Assembly (NCBI GenBank): GCA_020832405.1
Contig: JAFIET010000012.1
Location: forward strand, 1-63,996
Reading direction: 5' to 3'
DNA: 63,996 nt
Source: Balneolales bacterium
Lineage (GTDB): Bacteria; Bacteroidota; Rhodothermia; Balneolales; Cyclonatronaceae
Positions 54,726 to 63,616 of the stretch are shown here, in pieces. The notes under the pieces were generated by a model. It saw only the letters and a list, made by a program, of their open reading frames with translations. It was not told where the DNA came from and did not search any database. The position numbers were made by a program, and so were the translations under genes. How positions within the stretch are numbered: the stretch's first letter is position 1; each line of letters starts with the position of its first letter.

Positions 54726-56183
54726 TTATCGTTGCCCGGCATAGGTATGGTCAAGATCGGAATAGACCAACTCCTCAAGAATAGTAAATAAATCAACAGA
54801 AGGTCGGAAATCATTGTTCCGAAGGATCGTTCCGTCACGGCTGATGAGTACATAGAACGGGATTCCGCCTGCTCTGTAGCTGCGGAAAGTAGCCTGATTA
54901 AAACCGGTTCCGTCAAAGCTATGAATCCATGGCTTCTCAAAACGGTTAAGCATGTTTTGCCAGGCCTGAAAGTTTTCATCAAGCGATACGGAAACAATTT
55001 CAAAATCAGAGGCATCATAGGCCTCGTAAATTTCAGTCATGTATGGAATTTCCTGAATACACGGCTGACACCAACTCGCCCAAAAGTCAAGCAGTACGTA
55101 TCTGCCCTGCAGGTCTTCAAGTGTTACTGTTTTACCGTCTGCTGTTTGAAGCGTGAAGGGTATAGCGGGCATACCGGGCTGCGTTTTACTGATTTCATTT
55201 TTTAGTTCTGATAAAAACTCAAAATAAGCCGGTTCTTTTTTGAGTTCATATTCAAAGGTGCTGAGTAATGCTGCACCAGCTTCATAATCAAAATCACCCA
55301 TCTCTTCAGCAATGAGGTACATGAGTGCATGTCGCATTGCACGTTCGTCAGTTGTGTACTCCAGCAGCTGCCAGCGTGTGCGCCGCACTTCTTCAGCAAC
55401 CGTCAGTACCTGATTTTGTGCGTTTTCCGAACGTGTTTCCGGATTATCTCTGAAATCAAAAGTCTGTATCCATTCATTCGCAAAATCACGGATGCCCGCT
55501 CTTTGGGCGAGCTGACTTTCATAGCTAAAAAAACGCTGTATTCTGGCTTCTCTGATTACCGAAAGCCGCGCGAGCTCAAGGTTTATGCCGGGTTCATTTT
55601 TGCGAAGCCTTATTTCCTGAAGCCTTCCTACAAGGTATTCACCTGTATATCTGTGAATCAGATAGCTAAAAGGTGTTTCACCAAGGAATTCTTTTGCACT
55701 TGAAATTTTATTCCGGTGCGTATTCAGGTACTCGTTAGGCTGATTTCGCAGGAACTTTTGCCGCTCCCGCACTTTATGCCTTGATAGTGCTTCCGTTTCC
55801 GACAAAAAAGTGAGCAGAGACTGATAATGCTGCCTCGCGTAGCCGCTTACGCGAATGCTTCCCGGAAAATGAGCATGGTTGAAGGTCAGCTGCGTATGTT
55901 CGCCCGGTGCAAGATATACCGGAAATGTACCGTTGTTATATATGAGAAGGAAGTTTGCGGGTTCACTCAGCTGAACTTCAAAACGGAAAGAACCATTTTC
56001 ATGGACCGGAGTTTCAACAATTACAGGATCACTGAATTTATAATGAAGCCGCTCAATTTCAAGTGAAATAGTATCAGACCCCGGGTTGCTTACAGTTCCA
56101 CTGAGCACAGCGGTATGCTCGTTTCCCGTACAGGAAAGTAAAAATACTGATAATAATAGCTTTATGGAAAATGCCGTGTGCAT
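54726..56183 (-). CDS. TlpA-like thioredoxin-domain lipoprotein
   Basis: The 485-residue protein has a lipoprotein signal peptide (lipobox LLSC, Cys18). A beta domain of the DUF4369 type follows (about 25-120), then a long helical middle region. The C-terminal thioredoxin/TlpA domain has the redox motif CQPC in FWASWCQPCIQE. Such proteins act in the periplasm as disulfide reductases or in cytochrome c maturation; the role here is inferred. It follows no operon partner. The coding start at 56183 is 291 bp from tsaB. Confidence 0.85.
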   Translation of the reverse strand: MHTAFSIKLLLSVFLLSCTGNEHTAVLSGTVSNPGSDTISLEIERLHYKFSDPVIVETPVHENGSFRFEVQLSEPANFLLIYNNGTFPVYLAPGEHTQLTFNHAHFPGSIRVSGYARQHYQSLLTFLSETEALSRHKVRERQKFLRNQPNEYLNTHRNKISSAKEFLGETPFSYLIHRYTGEYLVGRLQEIRLRKNEPGINLELARLSVIREARIQRFFSYESQLAQRAGIRDFANEWIQTFDFRDNPETRSENAQNQVLTVAEEVRRTRWQLLEYTTDERAMRHALMYLIAEEMGDFDYEAGAALLSTFEYELKKEPAYFEFLSELKNEISKTQPGMPAIPFTLQTADGKTVTLEDLQGRYVLLDFWASWCQPCIQEIPYMTEIYEAYDASDFEIVSVSLDENFQAWQNMLNRFEKPWIHSFDGTGFNQATFRSYRAGGIPFYVLISRDGTILRNNDFRPSVDLFTILEELVYSDLDHTYAGQR

Positions 56184-56474
56184 GGATAAGAGATGTTTGC
56201 GTTCAGGCTTAAATAACTCATTTTCAGATGATTATTCATCATGTATAAGGCCGAGTTAACTGCATTTAACGTCTGATTACACAAGCTGCAGGCGGATGTA
56301 TTCTTTGAAGGCAGTGGTTCACAATAAAAGCTTTGTAATGATAAAAATAGCACAAAGGTGCTTGTTTTCATACATTTTAAGAGGTTCAGGGAACAGCGTT
56401 AAACAGACGTATTCCTATTTTGGAGGTTCCGGATTACGACACAGGATTGTATTTTAAGCCAAAAATTTAAATTC

Positions 56475-57155
56475 ATGCACGCTGTTTTAGCTTTAGAAAC
56501 CTCCACGCCGGTTTGCTCTGTTGCCCTGAAGACGGGCGACAAAATAACCAGCCGCTCTGCAGTTGGCACAGGCATTCATTCCGAACACACTTTTTTGTTT
56601 GTACAGGAACTGCTTGAGCATGCCGGACTGCAAGTTCATCAGCTTGATGCAATTGTTGTTTCGGGCGGGCCTGGCTCTTATACCGGGCTCCGAATTGCTT
56701 CAAGTGCAGTTAAGGGGATGCTTTTTTCAGGAAATACGCCGCTTTTCGCAGCTGATACACTGGCATCAATTGCAGTGAGCCGGCTGATGAGCCTAAAAGA
56801 CGGAAGAAGCAAGCGGCTGCACGCAGTTCTTAATGCAAGGAGAACGCACTTATACCATCAGACCTTCCTGCTAAATCCTCAGACCGGGCTGCAGCCGATA
56901 TGCAATGCATCGGTGCGCGGGCTTGCTTCTATTGAAGGTATGTTTGAGCAAGGAGATATCGTAGCAGGTACCGGCATCGGGCGCCTTTCAGCTGACGCAC
57001 TTGCCGGTTATAAAATTATACAGCTTGAGAATGAGGATGCGCTCCGGGCTGAGAGTTTAATCGAAATGGTGCTCAATCCTGTATATTCAGCCTGGGTTAA
57101 AACCGAAGACCCGCAGTTTTTTGAACCTCTTTACGGCCTGGAAGAGGAAGCCTGA
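56475..57155 (+). CDS. tsaB: tRNA threonylcarbamoyladenosine biosynthesis protein TsaB
   Basis: TsaB pairs with TsaD and TsaE to make t6A37 in ANN-decoding tRNAs. The 226-residue protein has the ASKHA-type opening ALETSTPVCSVAL at 6-18 and the family segment SGGPGSYTGLRI near 64-75. The length is normal. No other t6A gene lies in the window. A 125-bp gap separates it from accD. Confidence 0.9.
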   Translation: MHAVLALETSTPVCSVALKTGDKITSRSAVGTGIHSEHTFLFVQELLEHAGLQVHQLDAIVVSGGPGSYTGLRIASSAVKGMLFSGNTPLFAADTLASIAVSRLMSLKDGRSKRLHAVLNARRTHLYHQTFLLNPQTGLQPICNASVRGLASIEGMFEQGDIVAGTGIGRLSADALAGYKIIQLENEDALRAESLIEMVLNPVYSAWVKTEDPQFFEPLYGLEEEA

Positions 57156-57279
57156 TCTGCAGTTGCTTAAATTGTGGAAACCTGATTTCTTCTTTGTATT
57201 TTGGCAGGCTGATATTTATTCTGAATTCCGTGCCATTCCAAATATTTATTTTTATAACAGATCATTAAACTGAATACCT

Positions 57280-58143
57280 ATGAGTTGGTTTAAGCGTAAG
57301 GGATCCAATATTGTAACTGAAACTCCCAAGGATATGCCCGAAGGAGTTTGGGTTAAAGTGCCCGTTACCGGTGAAACGGTTCACCGAAGGGAGCTTGAGG
57401 AAAATGCCTGGGTATGCCCCGTAAGCGGTTATCATTTTTCGATGGATAGCAAAGGTTATTTCGACCTGCTTTTCGACAGTCAGGAGTACACAGAGTTGTT
57501 CTCGGGTATTGTTTCGGCTGATCCTTTGTCTTTTACCGACCGGAAACCGTACGCAGACCGCCTCAAAGAAATGCAGAAAAAAACAGGCCTTGAAGACGCT
57601 GCCAGGGTAGCTGTCGGAAAGTCGCGCCGTAACGATATGGTTGTTGCCTGTATGGATTTCCGCTTTATAGGTGGAAGTATGGGTTCGGTAGTAGGCGAAA
57701 AAATTGCCCGCGCCATTGATTATGCCCGCGAACACAAAATTCCGCTGCTTATTATTTCGCAGTCAGGCGGGGCACGTATGATGGAGGGCGTTCTCTCTCT
57801 GATGCAGCTTGCTAAAACCTCTGCTAAACTCGCTCAACTTTCAGAAGCCGGTGTTCCGTTTATCAGCCTGATGACCAACCCTACGACCGGCGGCGTAACC
57901 GCAAGCTATGCTATGCTTGGAGATTTTAACCTTGGTGAGCCCGGGGCCCTCATTGGGTTTGCCGGCCCGAGGGTAATTCGCCAAACCATTGGCCGCGACC
58001 TTCCAGAAGGCTTTCAGACTGCTGAGTATCTGCTCGAGCACGGCTTTCTGGATTTTATTGTACCCCGCACTCAGCTCAAAAGCAGGCTTGCCAAACTGCT
58101 GAATGTACTAAATAAAAAATACGAGCAGCCATTGCAGGATTAA
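57280..58143 (+). CDS. accD: Acetyl-CoA carboxylase beta subunit with degenerate zinc ribbon
   Basis: AccD is the carboxyltransferase beta subunit, which with AccA moves the carboxyl group from biotin to acetyl-CoA. The 287-residue protein is full length, with the crotonase core including SQSGGARMMEG near 162 and the RVIRQTIGRDLPEGFQ segment. The N-terminal zinc ribbon is damaged: the four positions that are normally Cys (CPxC then CPxC) are Val27, Thr30, Cys46 and Ser49. The neighbourhood (WVKVPVTGET, WVCPVSGYHF) is otherwise conserved. A terminator follows at 58167. AccA is not in this window. Confidence 0.92.
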   Translation: MSWFKRKGSNIVTETPKDMPEGVWVKVPVTGETVHRRELEENAWVCPVSGYHFSMDSKGYFDLLFDSQEYTELFSGIVSADPLSFTDRKPYADRLKEMQKKTGLEDAARVAVGKSRRNDMVVACMDFRFIGGSMGSVVGEKIARAIDYAREHKIPLLIISQSGGARMMEGVLSLMQLAKTSAKLAQLSEAGVPFISLMTNPTTGGVTASYAMLGDFNLGEPGALIGFAGPRVIRQTIGRDLPEGFQTAEYLLEHGFLDFIVPRTQLKSRLAKLLNVLNKKYEQPLQD

Positions 58144-58166
58144 TTACTCGTTTTTTGGTTTTTATC

Positions 58167-58200
58167 AGCCAATGTACCTGCTGCATTGGCTTTTCTTTTT
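58167..58200 (+). terminator. Terminator after accD
   Basis: AGCCAATG at 58167-58174 pairs with CATTGGCT at 58184-58191 (8 bp, 9-nt loop). A T-rich tail (TTTTCTTTTT) follows. Confidence 0.88.
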
Positions 58201-58259
58201 CAAATAACCGGCGGCACGCTTTTTCTTATTAAGTGTACGTCAGTTCAATCCGGATTACT

Positions 58260-59246
58260 ATGCGATTTGCGGACTACGCAAAAATTTACCTGAAGGCCGG
58301 AAACGGCGGTGCAGGATCGGCTCACTTCAGAAGAGAAAAATACATTCCCAAAGGCGGTCCTGACGGGGGAGACGGAGGCCGTGGCGCCCACATAATTCTC
58401 AAAGGCAATGCCAACATGAATACCCTGCTTGACCTGCGGTATAAAAAATTTATCAGAGCACCGCACGGAAACCCCGGTAGTAAGCAGCAAATGACTGGCA
58501 AAAGCGGGGAAGACCTCATTTTACCTGTTCCGCTTGGTACTATTGCCTATGAATCTGAAACCCGCCGGCTGCTCGGTGAGGTAACTGAAGACGGGCAGGA
58601 ACTGCTTGTCGCGCAGGGTGGCAAAGGCGGGCTCGGTAACACACATTTCAAAAGCTCTACCAACCAAAGTCCGCGGTATTCTCAGCCGGGTGAGCCTGGT
58701 GAAGAAATTGTAGTGGAAATTGAATTAAAACTTATTGCCGATGTAGGCCTTGTGGGTTTCCCAAATGCGGGTAAAAGCACGCTGCTTTCTGTTGTCTCAG
58801 CAGCACGGCCCAAGATTGCTGATTACCCTTTTACAACGCTCGAACCCAATTTGGGCGTGGTTCAGCTGCCGGATTATCGCAGTTTTGTGATGGCTGATAT
58901 TCCCGGGATTATTGAAGAAGCCCATCAGGGTAAGGGCCTGGGGCTTCGTTTCCTGCGGCATATAGAGCGTAACCGTGCACTGCTTTTTGTAGTAGCTGCC
59001 AACACTGATATTGAAGCCGAATACAACATTCTGCTCGAAGAACTACGGCAGTACCGGGCCGACCTGCTTGAGAAACCGCGGCTGCTGGCCATCACCAAAA
59101 TGGATCTCCATCCCGGGTTTGAACTGCCTGAAGAGCCGGATCTTGATATCCCCTACGTTTGTATTTCCGGTGCCGCAGGCCACAATCTTGATGTGCTCAA
59201 AGAGATGATCTGGAAACTCATGCCAAATGATTCAGGTGATGAATGA
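58260..59246 (+). CDS. obg: Obg/CgtA GTPase
   Basis: Obg is a GTPase in large ribosomal subunit assembly and stress control. The 328-residue protein has the glycine-rich Obg fold (1-158), the G domain with GFPNAGKST near 164, DIPG near 210 and TKMD near 280. No C-terminal extension is present. I start at ATG 58260 (MRFADYAK); the frame's GTG at 58233 is nine codons upstream and not needed. Its 3' end overlaps the dprA start by about 20 bp. Confidence 0.93.
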   Translation: MRFADYAKIYLKAGNGGAGSAHFRREKYIPKGGPDGGDGGRGAHIILKGNANMNTLLDLRYKKFIRAPHGNPGSKQQMTGKSGEDLILPVPLGTIAYESETRRLLGEVTEDGQELLVAQGGKGGLGNTHFKSSTNQSPRYSQPGEPGEEIVVEIELKLIADVGLVGFPNAGKSTLLSVVSAARPKIADYPFTTLEPNLGVVQLPDYRSFVMADIPGIIEEAHQGKGLGLRFLRHIERNRALLFVVAANTDIEAEYNILLEELRQYRADLLEKPRLLAITKMDLHPGFELPEEPDLDIPYVCISGAAGHNLDVLKEMIWKLMPNDSGDE

Positions 59247-60429
59247 GAAGCAGATTCGAAATCTGATTGGCCTGAGCCTGGTTCCGGGGCTGGGCGCTTC
59301 ACGAATTATGAGGCTGATGCAGGCCTTTCCGGATCTGGATGAGGTGTTCCGGGCCGATGCCGCTTCGCTGATGCAGATTCCCGGTCTGGGCAAGGCTACA
59401 GCCGCAGCTATCGGCCGTTTTAAGGCCTGGCAGGAAGTGGACCGCATCCTGAAAGTGACCGACAACACGGATGTTTGGCTGCTCTCCCTCGATGATGAGC
59501 GCTACCCGCACAGGCTGCGCCATATTTTCGACCCGCCGTTGCTGCTTTGGGGCAGGGGTGATGCAGCAGCTTTGTCGGTGCCTGGCATTGCGGTAATCGG
59601 CACGCGTAAGCCCGGCCCCTATGGCAGGGCGCGGGCACAGCAGTTCTCAGGAGATATTGCCCGTTCGGGTCTGAGTGTTATCAGCGGGCTCGCTTATGGA
59701 ATCGACACCCTGGCTCATGCTGCGGCCGTTGAGGCCGGCGGGCTTACGGTAGCCGTACTTGGCTCCGGTATCGACCGGATTTACCCCTCAGCAAACCGCG
59801 CACTCACTGAAAAGATTGTGGCCTCCGGCGGCGCTGTAATTTCGGAATTTGCCCCCGGCACCAAACCGGACCGGGAAAACTTTCCGGTGCGCAACCGCGT
59901 GGTGAGCGGGCTCAGTACCGGTGTGCTTGTGGTAGAGTCTGCAACAACCGGTGGCAGCATGATCACTGCCTATGCGGCCCTCGATCAGGGGCGTGAAGTA
60001 TTTGCGATTCCGCACGATATTACCAATGAAGCCGGCTCCGGCGGCAATACCCTCATCAAAAAAGGGCATGCTAAGCTCACCATGTGCCTCACTGATATTG
60101 TTGAAGAAATAAATCTTCCGGCAGGAATCATAAAAGCAAATACGGCACCACAAAATCAGCCGGGTCTGTTTCCGGTTGAAGAACCCAAACCGGCAGCAAT
60201 CCTGCCCCAAAAATCTCCGGCAACACCAAAATGGAGGACCCTAAAGGAAGTATCACAGCGGGATGACCTGAAAGCGGTTTGTGAGGTTCTTGAAACAGGC
60301 GAGCATCAGATTGATGACCTTGCCGAAAAGCTCGAAAAGCCCGGGCACATCCTGCTTGTTGCGCTGCTTGAGCTTGAAATGCTTGGCTGCGTGAAAGCCA
60401 AAAGCGGAAAACGGTTCGCCCTCAGCTGA
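59227..60429 (+). CDS. dprA: DNA processing protein DprA
   Basis: DprA loads RecA on single-stranded DNA taken up in transformation. The 400-residue protein has an N-terminal SAM-like domain (IRNLIGLSLVPGLG). A Rossmann-like core follows, with AVIGTRKPGPYGRARAQ near 122, SGLAYGIDTLAH and VLGSGIDRIYPSANRAL near 180. A winged-helix domain at the C-terminus covers about 330-400. A start at 59239 (MNEKQ) is also possible. It overlaps obg by 20 bp, so the two are translationally coupled. No other competence gene is here. Confidence 0.92.
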   Translation: MIQVMNEKQIRNLIGLSLVPGLGASRIMRLMQAFPDLDEVFRADAASLMQIPGLGKATAAAIGRFKAWQEVDRILKVTDNTDVWLLSLDDERYPHRLRHIFDPPLLLWGRGDAAALSVPGIAVIGTRKPGPYGRARAQQFSGDIARSGLSVISGLAYGIDTLAHAAAVEAGGLTVAVLGSGIDRIYPSANRALTEKIVASGGAVISEFAPGTKPDRENFPVRNRVVSGLSTGVLVVESATTGGSMITAYAALDQGREVFAIPHDITNEAGSGGNTLIKKGHAKLTMCLTDIVEEINLPAGIIKANTAPQNQPGLFPVEEPKPAAILPQKSPATPKWRTLKEVSQRDDLKAVCEVLETGEHQIDDLAEKLEKPGHILLVALLELEMLGCVKAKSGKRFALS

Positions 60430-60467
60430 AAAATTTATCTTTATAAATTACCGGCTTACTCAGCAGC

Positions 60468-60887
60468 CTACAGAGGCGATTTGCTTATGTCTAAGGTCAG
60501 TATCAGAATATTCCCCTTATCGTTGTAGCTAACATTTGCAGCCTGATTCATTAAATAAACGCCCCGCCCGCTGGGCTTAAGCAGGTTCTCCTCAGCAAGC
60601 GGGTCAGGAATGGTGTCAGGATTAAAACCGCTGCCTTCATCCTCAATTTTGATAATCAGCGTTCGGTTTTCCGTAATCTCACAGTGCATGTATGCTTTTT
60701 TGTTTCTGTCAAACTTGTTGCCGTGTTTGATAGCATTGGTAACCCCTTCAGAAACAGCAAGCATTAAGATTGCTTCAAAGTCCTCATTCACAGTAAAATG
60801 ACTTATGATAGCATTAATTACTTCCGGAAGGCGGTCAAGCTCTGCGAAATCAGATTCAAAGGTAAATGATAAACTGGAAGGGGCCAT
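60468..60887 (-). CDS. RsbW-like GHKL ATP-binding protein
   Basis: This 139-residue protein (from MAPSSLSF) is a GHKL ATPase of the anti-sigma-factor or serine-kinase kind. It has the N box EGVTNAIKHGNK, the G1 box DEGSGFNPDTI and the segment GRGVYLMNQAA. There is no dimerisation domain or sensor. The longer frame starting at 60992 adds 35 residues of unlikely sequence. The partner sigma factor or antagonist is not adjacent. Its stop codon faces dprA and it is downstream of the GDH gene, from which a terminator separates it. Confidence 0.8.
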   Translation of the reverse strand: MAPSSLSFTFESDFAELDRLPEVINAIISHFTVNEDFEAILMLAVSEGVTNAIKHGNKFDRNKKAYMHCEITENRTLIIKIEDEGSGFNPDTIPDPLAEENLLKPSGRGVYLMNQAANVSYNDKGNILILTLDISKSPL

Positions 60888-60948
60888 TGGAGACAGATAA
60901 ATTATTTGGCTGTTGTCTGTAAGCAGGTACTTGAAGCAGTTTAAAGCT

Positions 60949-60983
60949 AAAAAAAAGGGATGAATAAATTCATCCCTTTTTTT
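60949..60983 (-). terminator. Terminator after the second glutamate dehydrogenase gene
   Basis: AAAGGGATGAA (left) pairs with TTCATCCCTTT (right), with a 4-nt TAAA loop. On the minus strand it ends in seven or more Ts. It lies 30 bp after the stop codon of the dehydrogenase gene. Confidence 0.88.
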
Positions 60984-61012
60984 AATAAACAAAACCTGAT
61001 CAGAAAATATTA

Positions 61013-62320
61013 TCAGGCGTAAATTCCGCGCAGCTTTAGGGTATCGGCTACCTTCTTAATTGCATACACATAGGCCGCCTGACGCAGGGTGATGTTGTAC
61101 TCTTCCTTCACATCAAAAATGAGCTGGAAAGCATTGCGCATCATGCGGTTAAGGCGGCGGTTAACGCGCTCTTCCGTCCAGAAATAACCCTGACGGTCCT
61201 GTACCCACTCGAAGTACGATACGGTTACACCGCCCGCATTTGCAAGAATATCAGGAATTACCAGAACGCCTTTCTCCTCGAGTATGTCATCTGCGCTGGC
61301 AGTAATCGGCCCGTTTGCACCCTCAGCAATAATTTTTGCCTTGATGTTCGGAGCGTTCACCTTGCTGATCTGATCTTCCTTGGCAGCCGGGATCAGTACA
61401 TCGCACTCAAGTTCGAGCAGGGCTTCATTGCTGATGGGCTCAGCGCCGGCAAAACCTTCCAGGGAAAATTTGTTCGCAGCCGAATATTCGATGGCAGCCG
61501 GGATGTCGATGCCTTCCGGATTGAAGTAGCCGCCGCTTACGTCGGATATCCCGACCACACGAGCGCCCTGTTCGTACATCAGCTTGGCTGAGATGGAGCC
61601 AACGTTCCCGAAGCCCTGAACCACAACTTTGGAATTTACGGGCGAGATACCCAGCTTGCTCATGGCAGCGAGTGTTACGGTAACAACGCCGCGGCCGGTC
61701 GCTTCCCGGCGGCCAAGTGAACCGCCGATAATCGGTGGCTTACCGGTAACGACCGCCGTTACGGTTTTGCGGGCGTGCATGGAGTAGGTATCCATGATCC
61801 AGGCCATGGTGTGCTCGTTGGTACCCATGTCAGGGGCGGGGATGTCTTCATCCGGGCCGAAAACTTCCAGCATACTCGCGGTGAAACGGCGTGTAAGCCG
61901 CTCAAGCTCACGGGCACTCATCTCACGGGGGTTACAGCGTACGCCGCCTTTGGCACCGCCAAAAGGAACGTTCACAACCGCGCACTTCCAGGTCATCCAG
62001 GATGCAAGCGCCTTCACCTCATCAATGTTAACATCAGGCGCAAAACGCAGGCCGCCTTTGCTTGGGCCGAGTACGTTGTCGTGAATAACGCGGTAGCCTT
62101 CAAACACTTCAAGCTTACCGTTATCCATTTCCACAGGAATAGAGACAGTAACCTGCTTTACCGGGTTAGACAAATATTTGAAGGTACCTTCGTCAAGGTC
62201 CAGAAGCTCCGCTGCAAAGCGAAACCGCTCCATCATCGACTCAAAGGGACTTTCTTTATCCAGTTTGGGACCTGGTTCTTTGTAATACAGCGTGCTGTAT
62301 GTGTCTTTTTTATATGGCAT
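61013..62320 (-). CDS. gdhB: Glu/Leu/Phe/Val dehydrogenase, second glutamate dehydrogenase
   Basis: The 435-residue protein is a hexameric glutamate dehydrogenase of the class II type, shorter than the gdhA product at 7577. It has LGPSKGGLRF, the catalytic-lysine loop PFGGAKGGVRCNP and IPAPDMGTNE. The nucleotide site GFGNVGS is near residue 227. Coenzyme is uncertain, but NAD use with a catabolic role would complement GdhA. It is transcribed alone; the 5' region has overlapping hairpins at 62397-62423. The symbol is only a label, since family numbering varies. Confidence 0.9.
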   Translation of the reverse strand: MPYKKDTYSTLYYKEPGPKLDKESPFESMMERFRFAAELLDLDEGTFKYLSNPVKQVTVSIPVEMDNGKLEVFEGYRVIHDNVLGPSKGGLRFAPDVNIDEVKALASWMTWKCAVVNVPFGGAKGGVRCNPREMSARELERLTRRFTASMLEVFGPDEDIPAPDMGTNEHTMAWIMDTYSMHARKTVTAVVTGKPPIIGGSLGRREATGRGVVTVTLAAMSKLGISPVNSKVVVQGFGNVGSISAKLMYEQGARVVGISDVSGGYFNPEGIDIPAAIEYSAANKFSLEGFAGAEPISNEALLELECDVLIPAAKEDQISKVNAPNIKAKIIAEGANGPITASADDILEEKGVLVIPDILANAGGVTVSYFEWVQDRQGYFWTEERVNRRLNRMMRNAFQLIFDVKEEYNITLRQAAYVYAIKKVADTLKLRGIYA

Positions 62321-62787
62321 TTTTGTAAAGATAAATTGAGGAAGGAAAAAAATCGGGCCTCCAGAGGTTCGGAACAGGGTTTCGGCAGTCTCAAATAAAC
62401 GGAGAGTGCCGTTTTCCGAACGGTCTTAATTTTTGTTCGGACCTCCCGGAAACTCATAAATGAAGCCCGGTTGAAATATTCCGAATGGCCTTTTAACAGT
62501 TGAATCAGTCAAATATTGAATAAGAGCTGGTCTCAGAAATTTTTGTTTGGATACATTGCTGAACAGCATATAAAAATAAGAATTTTATCAGCCCAAATGA
62601 TAGTCCGAAACGGCATAAATTTATCAGAATCAGTTGTTCCCCTTTCCACTATAGTAACATGTTAGATGTATGGTTTAGTCGTGATCAGCATCCTAAGGAA
62701 AGAGGCGTTTTATCCGTATTTGGTTTTAAGGCTGTGGTTTGTTTAATTCAGTCAACCCGGAAAAGAAACTCATCACATATAAAAAAA
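62321..62787. promoter_or_regulatory. Divergent control region between gdhB and the NlpC/P60 gene
   Basis: These 467 bp contain no convincing gene. They hold the promoters of both divergent genes. The minus-strand leader of the dehydrogenase has mutually exclusive hairpins: AAACGG at 62397-62402 or AACGG at 62419-62423 can both pair with the intervening CCGTT at 62409-62413. The stretch 62500-62640 is very AT-rich. The 129-bp frame extension from 62659 to 62787 is probably non-coding. Confidence 0.45.
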
Positions 62788-63594
62788 ATGATAAACAGCC
62801 CGAACCTCCAAAACCTTGTAATCATATCCGCTGCAACGGCGCCTCAGCGGGCGGCAGCATCAGACGCTGCTGAAATGGTGAATGAGCTGCTGCTCGGGGA
62901 AAGGGCCGTTTTGCTGGAGCGTGACAAAAGCGGGCGCTGGCTTAAGGTGAGGGCCCTGCACGACGGCTACGAAGGCTGGGTGAGCGTGGCGCAGGCGTAT
63001 GTTTATCAGGATGATGAAGCCGGATTCAGCGGCTGGAAAAGAAGCCGCAGAGCCGGGATGCTGCTTGAGCAGGCAAACGGAAATCAGCTGCGCGTGCCCG
63101 TCGGGGCCTTGCTGCCGGCCGAAGAAAACGGGCGTCTCTGCTTTCCGTTTGGCAGCTATGAAATTATAAGGCAGGGGGCGGATTTGCCGCCGGACCTTTT
63201 GGGAGCAGCGAAGGGGTTTCTCGGCATCCCGTACCTGTGGGGCGGGCGGTCCGATTTCGGTATCGACTGCAGCGGACTCGTACAACAGCTTGGCTTTCTG
63301 TTCGGCATTCCGTTTCCCAGGGATGCTTCACAGCAGATTAAAGCGTACCCGGTTTTGAGCCGGAATCTTAAAGATGCCTTAACGGGCGACCTTATATATT
63401 TCAGCTTCGACGGGACCCGGATTGTGCACGTAGGCCTGTACCTCGGCGGCGGCGTTCTGCTGCATGCCTCGGGGGATGTGCGCATGGAGCTGATTGATCC
63501 CGATAAACGAAAAACGTCCGGCTTCGTGTTTAATGAGCGCCTGTCAGGCGCTGTTGCCGGTATTCAGCGCCCGGGCTTTACCGGAAGTACATAA
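62788..63594 (+). CDS. NlpC/P60 cysteine peptidase with SH3-like domain
   Basis: The 268-residue protein has an N-terminal SH3-like region (about 1-75, GRWLKVRALHDGYEGWVS) and a C-terminal NlpC/P60 domain. The catalytic Cys lies in DCSGLVQQL, His in VHVGLY, and a third polar residue in LLHASGD. Such enzymes cut the stem peptide of peptidoglycan, usually D-Glu to diamino acid. A signal peptide is not obvious from the start MINSPNLQ. I moved the start to 62788, because the upstream part is unlike coding sequence. It is 22 bp before an HNH gene. Confidence 0.82.
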   Translation: MINSPNLQNLVIISAATAPQRAAASDAAEMVNELLLGERAVLLERDKSGRWLKVRALHDGYEGWVSVAQAYVYQDDEAGFSGWKRSRRAGMLLEQANGNQLRVPVGALLPAEENGRLCFPFGSYEIIRQGADLPPDLLGAAKGFLGIPYLWGGRSDFGIDCSGLVQQLGFLFGIPFPRDASQQIKAYPVLSRNLKDALTGDLIYFSFDGTRIVHVGLYLGGGVLLHASGDVRMELIDPDKRKTSGFVFNERLSGAVAGIQRPGFTGST

Positions 63595-63616
63595 TTGCCA
63601 ACTAACTCAGCACAAA

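Noticed and set aside
56162-56371. 69-codon minus-strand frame with a signal-like start before the TlpA-like gene
   Set aside because: It overlaps the lipoprotein start by 22 bp, has odd composition and no motif. A tiny secreted protein cannot be excluded but the support is weak.
61775-62398. 207-codon plus-strand frame opposite the second glutamate dehydrogenase
   Set aside because: It is the reverse image of conserved coding sequence, with no start signal or motif.
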